Shown here: positions 40,193-54,700 of the stretch, piece by piece
How positions within the stretch are numbered: position 1 is the stretch's first letter
Layout of the letters: each line of letters starts with the position of its first letter
Origin: Dallia pectoralis
Lineage: Eukaryota > Chordata > Actinopteri > Esociformes > Umbridae
Assembly: GCA_029465975.1 (NCBI GenBank)
Contig: CM055728.1
Coordinates: 30,068,013 to 30,132,012 of the forward strand
Length of the DNA: 64,000 bases
Direction: 5' to 3'
The notes under the pieces: generated by a model
The model's input: only the letters and a program-made list of their open reading frames with translations
What the model was told of the DNA's origin: nothing
Databases searched by the model: none
Translations under genes and position numbers: made by a program

Positions 40193-43100
40193 TTCTCACA
40201 CACATCTCATCAGAGGGGGGAGGTGGTTGTAGGTGATAATCCTATCAGGATGCCATCTGCACATAAGACTCTAGAAATAGATGCTGTTCTCTGTGTATTG
40301 AAACGCTTTGGGTGTGCACGTGATCCTGTGTGTGTGCCAATGTGTGTGTGTGTGTGTGTGTGTGCCAATATGTGTGTGTGTGTGTGCCAATATGTGTGTG
40401 TGTGTGTGTGTGTCAATATATGTGTGTGTGTGTGTGTCATCAGTGCAGGTCCGCAGGCTCTGTGTTCTGTAGATATTTGTCTGAATGTGTTTTACCTCAG
40501 ATTATCATGTTAATGCCGTGGAGACACTTCAGAATTGCATTTTCTAGGGTTGAATGGGTGACACTGGAATTAAACTAGTCAACAAAACTGAAAGCCCAGG
40601 GCAGCAGTCTGTCTGCGCCATGGAAACCAGCTCAGTACTGAACCCATTATGTATCTCTAGATACGTGTGTGTAGAAATATTCTACCAGACATGGTTGGAT
40701 ACCGCTGTACCTGTCTGTCTGTTACCTACAGATGTACCTGTCTGTCTGTTACCTACAGATGTACCTGTCTGTCTGTTACCTACAGATGTACCTGTCTGTC
40801 TGTTACCTACAGATGTACCTGTCTGTCTGTTACCTACAGATGTACCTGTCTGTCTGTTACCTACAGATGTACCTGTCTGTTACCTACAGATGTACCTGTC
40901 TGTCTGTTACCTACAGATGTACCTGTCTGTCTGTTACCTACAGATGTACCTGTCTGTCTGTTACCTACAGATGTACCTGTCTGTCTGTTACCTGTTTGTT
41001 TGTTACGATGTACTCTACCTGTTTGTTTGTTACCTATGTACCTGTCTGTCTGTCTGTTACCTACAGATGTACCTGTCTGTCTGTTACCTACAGATGTCTG
41101 TCTGTTTGTTACCTACAGATGTACCTGTCTGTCTGTTACCTACAGATGTACCTGTCTGTCTGTTACCTACAGATGTACCTGTCTGGTTACCTACTGTACC
41201 TGTCTGTCTGTTACCTACAGATGTACCTGTCTGTTTGTTACCTACAGATGTACCTGTCTGTCTGTTACCTACAGATGTACCTGTCTGACTGTTACCTACA
41301 GATGTACCTGTCTGACTGTTACCTACAGATGTACCTGTCTGTCTGTTACCTACGACTCTACCTGTTTGTTTGTTACCTATTTCTGTAGCTGTCTGTTAAC
41401 TTCAACTGTCTGGAATTCATGTCGGTCTGCGTGGAACTTACTCCTCTCTGTGTGTGTGTCAGCTACCCAGTGATCCTGTCTATAGAGAACCACTGCAGTG
41501 TTCCTCAGCAGAAGAAGATGGCCCAGTGCCTGGTGGAGGTGATGGGGGAAAAGCTGGACCTCTCTGCCGTCAGGGTGGATGAACACGGCCACCTGCCCTC
41601 TCCAGACATCCTGAAAGGGAAGATCCTTGTGAAGGTGAACTTTCTGAACACAAGACGGTCTGTCTCCCTAGGTCAGAGGTCACTGGTGTGCACTTTAACC
41701 CCAACCAAAGCTTGGTTTACTCCACCATCATTATAACAGGTTTGGAGCCATCATTGGCTCCAAACCTAGTGGTTAGGGTATTTGAGTCTGGAAGGTTCCT
41801 GGTTCTATTCCCTCCCACCACTAAGGTAAAAAATCACATTGATTAGGGCTGCCCACTGCACCACAGTGTTGGGTATAATACAGAGAACACATTGATTAGG
41901 GCTGCCCACTGCACCACAGTGTTGGGTATAATACAGAGAACACATTGATTAGGGCTGCCCCCTGCACCACAGTGTTGGGTATAATACAGAGAACACATTG
42001 ATTAGGGCTGCCCCCTGCACCACAGTGTTGGGTATAATACAGAGAACACATTGATTAGGGCTGCCCCCTGCACCACAGTGTTGGGTATAATACAGAGAAC
42101 ACATTGATTAGGGCTGCCCACTGCACCACAGTGTTGGGTATAATACAGAGAACACATTGATTAGGGCTGCCCACTGCACCACAGTGTTGGGTATAATACA
42201 GAGAACACATTGATTAGGGCTGCCCACTGCACCACAGTGTTGGGTATAATACAGAGAACACATTGATTAGGGCTGCCCCCTGCACCTCAGTGTTGGGTAT
42301 AATACAGAGAACACATTGATTAGGGCTGCCCCCTGCACCACAGTGTTGGGTATAATACAGAGAACACATTGATTAGGGCTGCCCCCTGCACCACAGTGTT
42401 GGGTATAATACAGAGAACACATTGATTAGGGCTGCCCACTGCACCACAGTGTTGGGTATAATACAGAGAACACATTGATTAGGGCTGCCCCCTGCACCAC
42501 AGTGTTGGGTATAATACAGAGAACACATTGATTAGGGCTGCCCACTGCACCTCAGTGTTGGGTGTAATACAGAGAACACATTGATTAGGGCTGCCCACTG
42601 CACCACAGTGTTGGGTATAATACAGAGAACACATTGATTAGGGCTGCCCACTGCACCACAGTGTTGGGTATAATACAGAGAACACATTGATTAGGGCTGC
42701 CCACTGCACCACAGTGTTGGGTATAATACAGAGAACACATTGATTAGGGCTGCCCACTGCACCACAGTGTTGGGTATAATACAGAGAACACATTGATTAG
42801 GGCTGCCCACTGCACCACAGTGTTGGGTATAATACAGAGAACACATTGATTAGGGCTGCCCACTGCACCACAGTGTTGGGTATAATACAGAGAACCACAT
42901 TGATTAGGGCTGCCCACTGCACCACAGTGTTGGGTATAATACAGAGAACACATTGATTAGGGCTGCCCCAGTGCACAGAGAACACAGTGTTGGTGTATAA
43001 TACAGAGAACACATTGATTAGGGCTGCCCACTGCACCACAGTGTTGGGTATAATACAGAGAACACATTGATTAGGGCTGCCCTGCACTGCACCACAGTGT

Positions 43101-45673
43101 TGGGTATAATACAGAGAACACATTGATTAGGGCTGCCCACTGCACCACAGTGTTGGGTATAATACAGAGAACACATTGATTAGGGCTGCCCCTGCACCAC
43201 AGTGTTGGGATTAGGGCTGCCCATAATACAGAGAACACATTGATTAGGGCTGCCCACTGCACCACAGTGTTGGGTATAATACAGAGAACACATTGATTAG
43301 GGCTGCCCACTGCACCACAGTGTTGGGTATAATACAGAGAACACATTGATTAGGGCTGCCCACTGCACCACAGTGTTGGGTATAATACAGAGAACACATT
43401 GATTAGGGCTGCCCACTGCACCACAGTGTTGGGTATAATACAGAGAACACATTGATTAGGGCTGCCCACTGCACCACAGTGTTGGGTATAATACAGAGAC
43501 CACATTGATTAGGGCTGCCCCCTGCACCACAGTGTTGGGTATAATACAGAGAACACATTGATTAGGGCTGCCCACTGCACCACAGTGTTGGGTATAATAC
43601 AGAGACCACATTGATTAGGGCTGCCCCCTGCACCACAGTGTTGGGTATAATACAGAGAACACATTGATTAGGGCTGCCCACTGCACCTCAGTGTTGGGTA
43701 TAATACAGAGAACACATTGATTAGGGCTGCCCACTGCACCACAGTGTTGGGTATAATACAGAGAACACATTGATTAGGGCTGCCCACTGCACCACAGTGT
43801 TGGGTATAATACAGAGAACACATTGATTAGGGCTGCCCACTGCACCACAGTGTTGGGTATAATACAGAGACCACATTGATTAGGGCTGCCCCTGCACCAC
43901 AGTGTTGGGTATAATACAGAGAACACATTGATTAGGGCTGCCCACTGCACCTCAGTGTTGGGTATAATACAGAGAACACATTGATTAGGGCTGCCCACTG
44001 CACCACAGTGTTGGGTATAATACAGAGAACACATTGATTAGGGCTGCCCACTGCACCTCAGTGTTGGGTATAATACAGAGAACACATTGATTAGGGCTGC
44101 CCACTGCACCTCAGTGTTGGGTAAAATGCAGAGAACACATTGCAGTAGTACAAATATTGGTTTATTTCAATATTCCTTTAACAGACACACAGTATTGGCT
44201 CCAAACCTGGTCCAGACTGTCACATTAATATCATGAGCAGGCTTTTATAGCTCTTTTATAGTACTTCTGAGTGAGGTTAAATACCTCTGGATCGATCTCT
44301 CAGTTAGTCACAGAGACACGTACAGACTGTGTACACTCTGTCATAGTACATATTAAAGACACAGACAGACTGTGTACACTCTGTTATAGTACAAATTAAA
44401 GACACAGACAGACTGTGTACACTCTGTTATAGTACAAATTTAAGACACAGACAGACTGTGTACACTCTGTTATAGTACAAATTAAAGACACAGACAGACT
44501 GTGTACACTCTGTTATAGTACAAATTAAAGACACAGACAGACTGTGTACACTCTGTTATAGTACAAATTAAAGACACAGACAGACTGTGTACCCTCTGTT
44601 ATAGTACAAATTAAAGACACAGACAGACTGTGTAACTTCTGTTATAGTACAAATTAAAGACACAGACCGAGTGTGTACACTCTGTTATAGTACAAATTAA
44701 AGACACAGACAGACTGTGTACACTCTGTTATAGTACAAATTAAAGACACAGACAGACTGTGTACCCTCTGTTATAGTACAAATTAAAGACACAGACAGAC
44801 TGTGTAACTTCTGTTATAGTACAAATTAAAGACACAGACCGACTGTGTACACTCTGTTATAGTACAAATTAAAGACACATACAGACTGTGTACACTCTGT
44901 TATAGTACAAATTAAAGACACAGACAGACTGTGTACACTCTGTTATAGTACAAATTAAAGACACAGACAGACTGTGTACACTCTGTTATAGTACAAATTT
45001 AAGACACAGACAGACTGTGTACACTCTGTTATAGTACAAATTAAAGACACAGACAGACTGTGTACACTCTATTATAGTACAAATTAAAGACACAGACAGA
45101 CTGTGTACACTCTGTTATAGTACAAATTAAAGACACAGACAGACTGTGTACACTCTGTTATAGTACAAATTAAAGACGCAGACAGACTGTGTACACTCTG
45201 TTAAAGTACAAATTAAAGATTGCTGCTTTAGCTTGGCACGCTCAACGTGAACAGACAACCTCATTAGTGGAGAGGTTGACCAATCGGGTTTGGCCATGGC
45301 GGGCTTCTGTCTTCTATGTTTCTGTGAAATTATGTACTTTGTATTTTGTACACAGTAATGGCAGACTCGAGCATAGTTCCCTGTCAGGTGCTTGTTTGTG
45401 TTGGCAGTGGCATATGGCTAAATCTTCTTCCAGTTACTTCCCATTATCAGATTGAACATGACACAGTTTAGGTTAAAGAGGCTTGTTTGGGGCAGGTGCC
45501 ATGCCCAGTGCCAGGCACAGTACCAGCGTCTGCCCGCTGCTTTATTTGGACTGCCAGGTGGCTGCCATGCTGTCTGTCTTAATGAGATTGTCACGGTTAC
45601 GAGGCGGTTAAGAGCAACGGGAGAGATGGATGTTTGGTGACCTCATTTGACTGTGTGTAGTTCTGTGTGTGTG

Positions 45674-45727
<54 letters not shown>

Positions 45728-48700
45728 AGATGTTAATTATAGCGTGTGTATGACGGTTATGAAACCTAACATGACGGCAGAACACACTCAACTGCACTTC
45801 AGTTGACAGCGTTTGTAAAACGGTCGGGAAAAACTCTAATCGACCTTATTGATTTTCGACCGGGGCCAGACGCGAACAGTAGAGGCAACCCATTGGTAGT
45901 AATGTCACGACCTTTCACACAGCAAATTAGGATAATTGGTGGCTGAATCGCCTATCAAGCCTGACCTCTTTGAACCTGAAATAACTCTATTACCATGGCG
46001 ACCAAGGAGATAGACACCCGTCTGATACTGCTGGGACGTTCAGGTGGTTGCACTCAACATCTATCCAGGTATGGAGGTCTCTAACCCCCAGGACATATTA
46101 CGGAGTAACAACATTATTATGAATAATACTGTCCTCATCAATCACATTTATTTTATAAAGCCCTCTTTAAAACTACAGTTGTCACAAAGTGCTTTTACAG
46201 ACACCCAGCCTAAAAGCTGACAGAATACGCATCAACAAGTTGATACACAGCGGCTAGTAAATACCCCCAGATGGGTCGAATTTAGGAAGAACCCTAGAGA
46301 GGAACCAGGCTGTGCCCAGGTGACCTAGACGACCTGAAGCCCCAATCCATACGGGTCAGAGGTCACCAGCTAGCGCCACAGGGCAGAGGTCATTATGGGG
46401 GTTTAATGAACCTGGTTTTTATGGTGCTTATTGTTCCCAGGGCAAGAAGCTGCCGCCCAACATGGACGAGGGCACTGAGGAAGACGAGGGTGACGTGACG
46501 GATGAGGACAGTGCGGATGAGATGGAAGACGACTGCAAACTGATGAATGGAGATGTAAGGACCTCACTGTCTATTCCCTCTCTCTCACCCCTCCTCCACC
46601 CTCCCTCCCTTTCTCTCTCACCCCTCCTCCACCCTCCCTCTCCCCCCTCTTCCACCCTCTCTTTCTTTCTCACCCCTCCTCCACCCTCTCTTTCTCTCTC
46701 ACTCCTCCTCCACCCTCTCTTTCACCCCTCCTCCACCCTCTCCCTCTCTCTCACCCCTCCTCCACCCTCTACCCCTCTCTCACCCCTCCTCCACCCTCTG
46801 CCCCTCTCTCACCTCTCCTCCACCCTCTCCCCTTCTCTCTCACCCCTCTACCCTCTCCCCCTCTCTCACCCCTCCTCCACCCTCTCCCCCTCTCTCACCC
46901 CTCCTCCACCCTCTCCCCCTCTCTCACCCCTCCTCCACCCTCTCCCCCTCTCTCACCTCTCCTCCACCCTCTCCCTTTCTCACCCCTCCTCCACCCTCTC
47001 CCCCTCTCTCACCCCTCCTCCACCCTCTCCCCCTCTCTCACCTCTCCTCCACCCTCTCCCTTTCTCACCTCTCCTCCACCCTCTCTCACCCCTCCTCCAC
47101 CCTTTCTCTCTCACCCCTCTTCCACCCTCTCCCTCTCTCTCACCCCTCCTCCACCCTTTCTCTCTCACCCCTCCTCCACCCTCTCCCTCTCTCTCTCTCA
47201 CCCCTCCTCCACCCTCTTCCTTTATCACCTCACCCTAAGCATATGTGGCCCATTTACCTTAACATAATCAGAGTTGGAATATTCACAGTCATCAGGGGTG
47301 TCATGGTTTTAAGGCTACGTCCCAAAGCTACTGCTTATTCTGCATTCTGGTTAGTAGTCTTAAATAATGAAATGGAAGCCAGGAAATACGAATTCATTAT
47401 TCACATTTTTATTGAGATTACTGAGATATGTAGCTATTTTGTCACTGTCCATTTTTCTTTCTAGAAAAAGAGCCTCAAATGTGCTGGTTCACTTGCAGTT
47501 CAGGACATCATCTATCTGCAGTTCATATGTGGTGAAACTCTGCCACCTAGTGATAGAAGCATGTAAACGCTTTTAAGAACGTATTTAATTGTATTCCTGT
47601 TGAAAGTATTCTGTTAAGGTCAACTGTGTTCGTACACTGACAGACATTTCTGACAGACCACATAATCACTGTATTTATTATCTGTAATCTGCAGTGGGAA
47701 TGGCCTTTTAGTTGCACAGACTGCAAATTAACAACATCTCCTCACTAGTCTGGGCATCATTCATTTAGAACAACTCCTCACTGGTCTGGGCAACATTAAT
47801 TTAGAACAACTCCTCACTAGTCTGGGCAACATTAATTTAGAACATCACCTCACTGGTCTGGGCAAAATTCATTTAGAACATCACCTCACTGGTCTGGGCA
47901 ACATTCATTTAGAACAACTCCTCACTAGTCTGGGCAACATTAATTTAGAACATCACCTCACTGGTCTGGGCAACATTCATTTAGAACAACTCCTCACTGG
48001 TCTGGGCAACATTCATTTAGAACATCACCTCACTGGTCCGGGCAACATTCATTTAGAACATCACCTCACTGGTCTGGGCAACATTCATTTAGAACATCTC
48101 CTCACTGGTCTGGGCAACATTAATTTAGAACATCACCTCACTGGTCTGGGCAACATTCATTTAGAACAACTCCTCACTAGTCTGGGCAACATTTATTTAG
48201 AACATCACCTCACTGGTCTGGGCAACATTCATTTAGAACATCTCCTCACTGGTCTGGGCAACATTCATTTAGAACATCACCTCACTGGTCTGGGCAACAT
48301 TCATTTAGAACAACTCCTCACTAGTCTGGGCAACATTAATTTAGAACATCACCTCACAGGTCTGGGCAACATTCATTTAGAACAACTCCTCACTGGTCTG
48401 GGCAACATTAATTTAGAACATCACCTCACAGGTCTGGGCAACATTCATTTAGAACAACTCCTCACTGGTCTGGGCAACATTCATTTAGAACATCACCTCA
48501 CTGGTCCGGGCAACATTCATTTAGAACATCACCTCACTGGTCTGGGCAACATTCATTTAGAACATCTCCTCACTGGTCTGGGCAACATTCATTTAGAACA
48601 TCACCTCACTGGTCTGGGCAACATTCATTTAGAACAACTCCTCACTGGTCTGGGCAACATTCATTTAGAACATCACCTCACTGGTCGGGGCAACATTCAT

Positions 48701-51700
48701 TTAGAACATCACCTCACTGGTCGGGGCAACATTCATTTAGAACATCACCTCACTGGTCTGGGCAACATTCATTTAGAACATCACCTCACTAGTCTGGGCA
48801 ACATTCATCGCTGATAAGTTGCAAGATTGGTTGTTTCTCTATGTATACTTGTGTACTGACACCTTGTGCTAATCCTTGTTGCCGTTCCAGACATCCATGA
48901 CCAGGAAGCAGGTGGAGAATGTGGCCAAGAAGAAGCTGGACAACCTGATGAAGGAGTCAAAGATCCGTGATCGGGAGGATCCAGACAGCTTTACCATCGC
49001 TGCCCTGCCATCCTCGGAGAATCCTACTGACAAGTCGCCCGCCAAGGTAGCACCTAGGAAAGATCACATCTGGATTAAAATACTAGAAATGTTTCAGAAG
49101 TCTTGGTGTGAGATCACATCTGGATTAAAATACTAGAAATGTTTCAGAAGTCAGAGATCACATCTGGATTAAAATACTAGAGATGTTTCAGAAGTCAGAG
49201 ATCACATCTGGGTTGAAATACTAGAGATGTTTCAGAAGTTTTGTTGTGAGATTACCTTGGTGTGAGATACCTAACCTTCACCCCCCAATAACCTACACAC
49301 ACACTAACCTACCCCCATCTAACCTACACCCCCCAATAACCTACATGCACAGATAATCTACACCCACGCCTAAACTACGCCAACATCTAACCTATACGCA
49401 CACATAATCTACACCCACACTAACCTACACCCACATCTAACAAATTGAGGAGGCTAGAACTTTTACCCAGGGTGCACTGGAGTGTGTCAAGAAAAATAGC
49501 CTTTTTGTGCCTTTTACCCAGAGATCACTGGAGTGTTAGGCCAAATTGCCTTGTTGCCTAATGATGTGTCACCTTAATAATAAAGTCATTTATTTACAGT
49601 GTCTTGCGATATTTGTAACAATCTCAATCGCTTAAACAAGAAAAGAAGGGTCCTAATAAAGAACAAATATCAGGTAGCCGACAGACTAGGTGATTAATAC
49701 AGCTAGACAGTCATAACCTGGAGCTGAGTCAGAGCGGTGGTGTGGTGTTCCTCTTTAGGCACAGCTTAGTGTCATCACCTGGAGCTGAGTCAGAGCGGTG
49801 GTGTGGTGTTCCTCTTTAGGCACAGCTTAGTGTCATCATCTGGAGCTGAGTCAGAGCGGTGGTGTGGTGTTCCTCTTTAGGCACAGCTTAGTGTCATCAT
49901 CTGGAGCTGAGTCAGAGCGGTGGTGTGGTGTTCCTCTTTAGGCACAGCTTAGTGTCATCACCTGGAGCTGAGTCAGAGCGGTGGTGTGGTGTTCCTCTTT
50001 AGGCACAGCTTAGTGTCATCATCTGGAGCTGAGTCAGAGCGGTGGTGTGGTGTTCCTCTTTAGGCACAGCTTAGTGTCATCACCTGGAGCTGAGTCAGAG
50101 CGGTGGTGTGGTGTTCCTCTTTAGGCACAGCTTAGTGTCATCACCTGGAGCTGAGTCAGAGCGGTGGTGTGGTGTTCCTCTTTAGGCACAGCTTAGTGTC
50201 ATCACCTGGAGCTGAGTCAGAGCGGTGGTGTGGTGTTCCTCTTTAGGCACAGCTTAGTGTCATCACCTGGAGCTGAGTCAGAGCGGTGGTGTGGTGTTCC
50301 TCTTTAGGCACAGCTTAGTGTCATCACCTGGAGCTGAGTCAGAGCGGTGGTGTGGTGTTCCTCTTTAGGCACAGCTTAGTGTCATCACCTGGAGCTGAGT
50401 CAGAGCGGTGGTGTGGTGTTCCTCTTTAGGCACAGCTTAGTGTCATCACCTGGAGCTGAGTCAGAGCGGTGGTGTGGTGTTCCTCTTTAGGCACAGTTTA
50501 GTGAAAACCACTGCAGAGAGATTAGCTATCAGTGTGTACCTATGAATATTTTACAATGCCTTTTTGAAGTTGTTGTCCACAGTGGCCGTGGGCGGCCCAG
50601 CCAGTGCACAGCACTCTCACATCTTCATCACTTCCTCTTTATCCAACACAGCATTGAAACTAGCACAATGTATTTAAAACACAGGCCATATAATACGGTG
50701 TGTTGCCAATGAGACCAACACATGTGCAGCTGGACACTGGTTCCTGTGTGGAGACTAACCATCCAGTGGAGAGAAGGGAGCTGCTCTGATGTGTGTTGGC
50801 GTTCACATTGTTTTCCAGGTCAAAGGTGACGATGGGACAGACACAGGGGACGAAGCCAACCCCAGCAGTAACAAGCGTACAGGCCGCTACTTCATGGGAA
50901 ACTTCTCCAAACGAAAGGTGGGACGATTCCCTGCTTCCTCCCGTTTCTTTACTCATATCGCTGTTCTGAATTCTCGGTCATCTCCCAAGGTTTAGTGCTG
51001 ACTGTGGAGCTATGTCAGATAACACTCTATAGACTATAGAGATAGGACATCTGTCAGATAACACTCTATAGACTATAGAGATAGGACATCTGTCAGATAA
51101 CACTCTATAGCCTATAGCGATAGGACATCTGTCAGATAACACTCTATAGACTAAAGAGATAGGACAGTCTGTCAGATAACAGTCTATAGACTATAGAGAT
51201 TGGACAGTCTGTCAGATAACACTCTATAGACTATAGAGATAGGACAGTCTGTCAGATAACACTCTATAGACTATAGAGATAGGACATCTGTCAGATAACA
51301 CTCTATAGACTATAGCGATAGGACATCTGTCAGATAACACTCTATAGACTAAAGAGATAGGACAGTCTGTCAGATAACAGTCTATAGACTATAGAGATTG
51401 GACAGTCTGTCAGACACCACCTCACACTATAGAAATAGGACAGTCTGTCAGATAACACTCTATAGACTATTGAGATAGGACAGTCTGTCAGACACCTTCT
51501 ATACACTATAGAGATAGGACAGTCTGTTAGACACCTTAAATAGACTATAGAGATAGGACAGTCTGTCAGACACCTTCTATAAACTATAGAGATATGACAG
51601 TCTGTCAGACACCTTCTATAAACTATAGAGATAGGACAGTCTGTCAGACACCTTCTATGAACTATAGAGATATGACAGTCTGTCAGACACCTTCTATAAA

Positions 51701-54700
51701 CTATAGAGATGTGACAGTCTGTCAGACGCCTACTATAGACTATAGAGATATGACAGTCTGTCAGACACCACTATACACTATAGAGATATGACAGTCTGTC
51801 AGACACCACTATACACTATAGAGATATGACAGTCTGTCAGACACCACTATACACTATAGAGATATGACAGTCTGTCAGACACCACTATACACTATAGAGA
51901 TATGACAGTCTGTCAGACACCTTATATAGACTATAGAGATAGGACAGTCTGTCAGACACCACTATACACTATAGAGATAGGACAGTCTGTCAGACACCTT
52001 ATATAGACTATAGAGATAGGACAGTCTGTCAGACACCTTTTATAGACTATAGAGATAGGTCAGTCTGTCGGACACCTTCTATAGACTATAGAGATAGGTC
52101 AGTCTGTCAGACACCTTCTATAGACTATAGAGATAGGTCAGTCTGTCAGACACCTTTTATAGACTATAGAGATAGGTCAGTCTGTCAGACACCTTTTATA
52201 GACTATAGAGATAGGTCAGTCTGTCAGACACCTTTTATAGACTATAGAGATAGGTCAGTCTGTCAGACACCTTCTATAGACTATAGAGATAGGTCAGTCT
52301 GTCAGACACCTTCTATAGACTATAGAGATAGGTCAGTTTCCTTGTAGGCTTGTCCTGTCTGGCTTGTTGTGATGGTTCTATGTCCTTCTCCAGAAAAAAG
52401 TGGCCAAGCTGAAGAAGACCAACAGTCTTGAGGACACAGACACGGACCAGGACAGTTCCAGCAGCGCTTCCCGAGCCCCACTCCATCACAGCAGGTGGGG
52501 TAACTGTTACCATAGAGACATGAGCTGTTACTGCAGAGTTAACATGGAGACAAGGACTATTACTATAAGGTTACCGTAGAGACAGAAAGGTATTCCAAAT
52601 TACACCCTATTTTAGCAAAATATTATCATTATATATTTTTGGACATTGTATTATTATTACAATCATTATTAACCCCTGGTAGTGAAGTCACAGATGTTAC
52701 CATAGTTACTCATTGTTACACTTTGACACAATACTGTAATTCTTCTGCAGAAAGAAGAAGACCATGAAACTATCCAGGGCTCTGTCAGACCTGGTCAAAT
52801 ACACCAAGTCAGTGGGCGTCTCTGACATCGAGACACAATGTAAGCAAAGAGAACCAACAACTAACCCCTCCTGAGCCTACTGCCTTATCCCAATAGTAGG
52901 ATTTATACATGTGCTGTTTTATCCCCAAAAGGATTTGTTTTATGTTAGTAGTGTGTGTGTGTGCGTGTGCGCGTGCGTGTGTGTAACGTCTGTGTAACTG
53001 TGTGTGTCCCAGCCGCCAGCTCCAGTTGGCAGGTGTCTTCTCTCAGCGAGACCAAGGCACACCAGATCATGCAGCAGAAAGCCGCCGCCTTCATCCACTT
53101 TAACCAGCGGCAGCTCTCGCGTATCTACCCCTCATCCTACCGCGTGGACTCGTCCAACTTCAACCCTCAGCCCTTCTGGAACGCTGGCTGCCACCTGGGT
53201 GAGGATCCGGGAGCGCTGTCCCAGTTGGAGATAATTCCTGGTTCACGTTTGACCGAACCCGAGGGAGGTGACAATACCGAGGCGTGTTCACAGAACCGTG
53301 TTGACTTGTGTGTTCATTTCAGTGGCATTGAACTACCAATCAGAGGGCCGGGTGCTCCAGCTGAACAGAGCCAAGTTTAACAGCAACGGGAACTGTGGCT
53401 ACATCCTGAAGCCAGCGTGCATGTGTGAAGGTGGGAGTGTGCATGTGTGAAGGTGGGAGTGTGCATGTGTGAAGGTGGGAGTGTGCATGTGTGAAGGTGG
53501 GAGTGTGCATGTGTGAAGGTGGTAGTGTGCATGTGTGAAGGTGGGAGTGTGCATGTGTGAAGGTGGGAGCGTGCACATGTGAAGGTGGGAGCGTGCACGT
53601 GTGAAGGTGGGAGTGTGCATGTGTGAAGGTGGGAGTGTGCATCTGTGAAGGTGGGAGTGTAAATGTGTGAAGGTGGGAGTGTGCATGTGTGAAGGTGGGA
53701 GCGTGCATGTGTGAAGGTGGGAGCGTGCACGTGTGAAGGTGGGAGCGTGCACGTGTGAAGGTGGGAGCGTGCACGTGTGAAGGTGGGAGTGTGCACGTGT
53801 GAAGGTGGGAGCGTGCACGTGTGAAGGTGGGAGCGTGCACGTGTGAAGGTGGGAGCGTGCACGTGTGAAGGTGGGAGCGTGCACGTGTGAAGGTGGGAGC
53901 GTGCACATGTGAAGGTGGGAGCGTGCACGTGTGAAGGTGGGAGCGTGCACGTGTGAAGGTGGGAGCGTGCATGTGTGAAGGTGGGAGCGTGCACGTGTGA
54001 AGGTGGGAGCGTGCACGTGTGAAGGTGGGAGCGTGCACGTGTGAAGGTGGGAGTGTGCATGTGTGAAGGTGATTGGTATCAAGCAGAATGATGATTGAGG
54101 TTTTTTGGTCCCTCCCACCTCCGGTAGGTCCCTTTAACCCCGTCACCGAGGACCCGTTGCCGGGACAGATGAAGAAACAGCTGGTGCTGAAGATCATCAG
54201 TGGACAACAACTCCCTAAACCTAAAGACTCCATGCTCGGGGACAGAGGAGAGGTTAATATTGATCAGTACTTATCCCAGATACACACCATACGTGTTCCT
54301 TTCAGAAGTATCCAAAACAACGATGTGTGAATGTGTCATGTGTCTGTGTTTCAGATTATTGATCCGTTTGTGGAGGTGGAGGTCATTGGACTTCCTGTTG
54401 ACTGCTGTAAAGAGCAGACCAGAGTGGTGGATGACAACGGTGACTATTCAGCCAATCAGAATTCATTCAGCCAATCAGTTTTCATCCAATTAGTATTCAT
54501 TCAGCCAATCAGTATTTATTAGCCAACAACCTATCCAGAGCAGTCCACATAGGGAGTACTTGCATACTTGACATACTTCAATGTTGTGGTCCTCTATGGG
54601 ATTTGAACCCACAACCCTGGTGTAGTGAGTTTCATGCTATATCAGGTGAGTAAACCACAGTTGGTTAATGTGTTTTGCCTCTGGTCCTTCAGGCTGGCCT

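Noticed and set aside
53340..54233. 297-codon - strand frame of HLHTCTLPPS repeats
   Set aside because: Antisense to exon 16, the 22-bp array and exon 17; produced by the repeat.
54585..54668. tRNA gene on the - strand
   Set aside because: Good B box, but the acceptor stem and anticodon arm do not pair convincingly; treated as a SINE relic.
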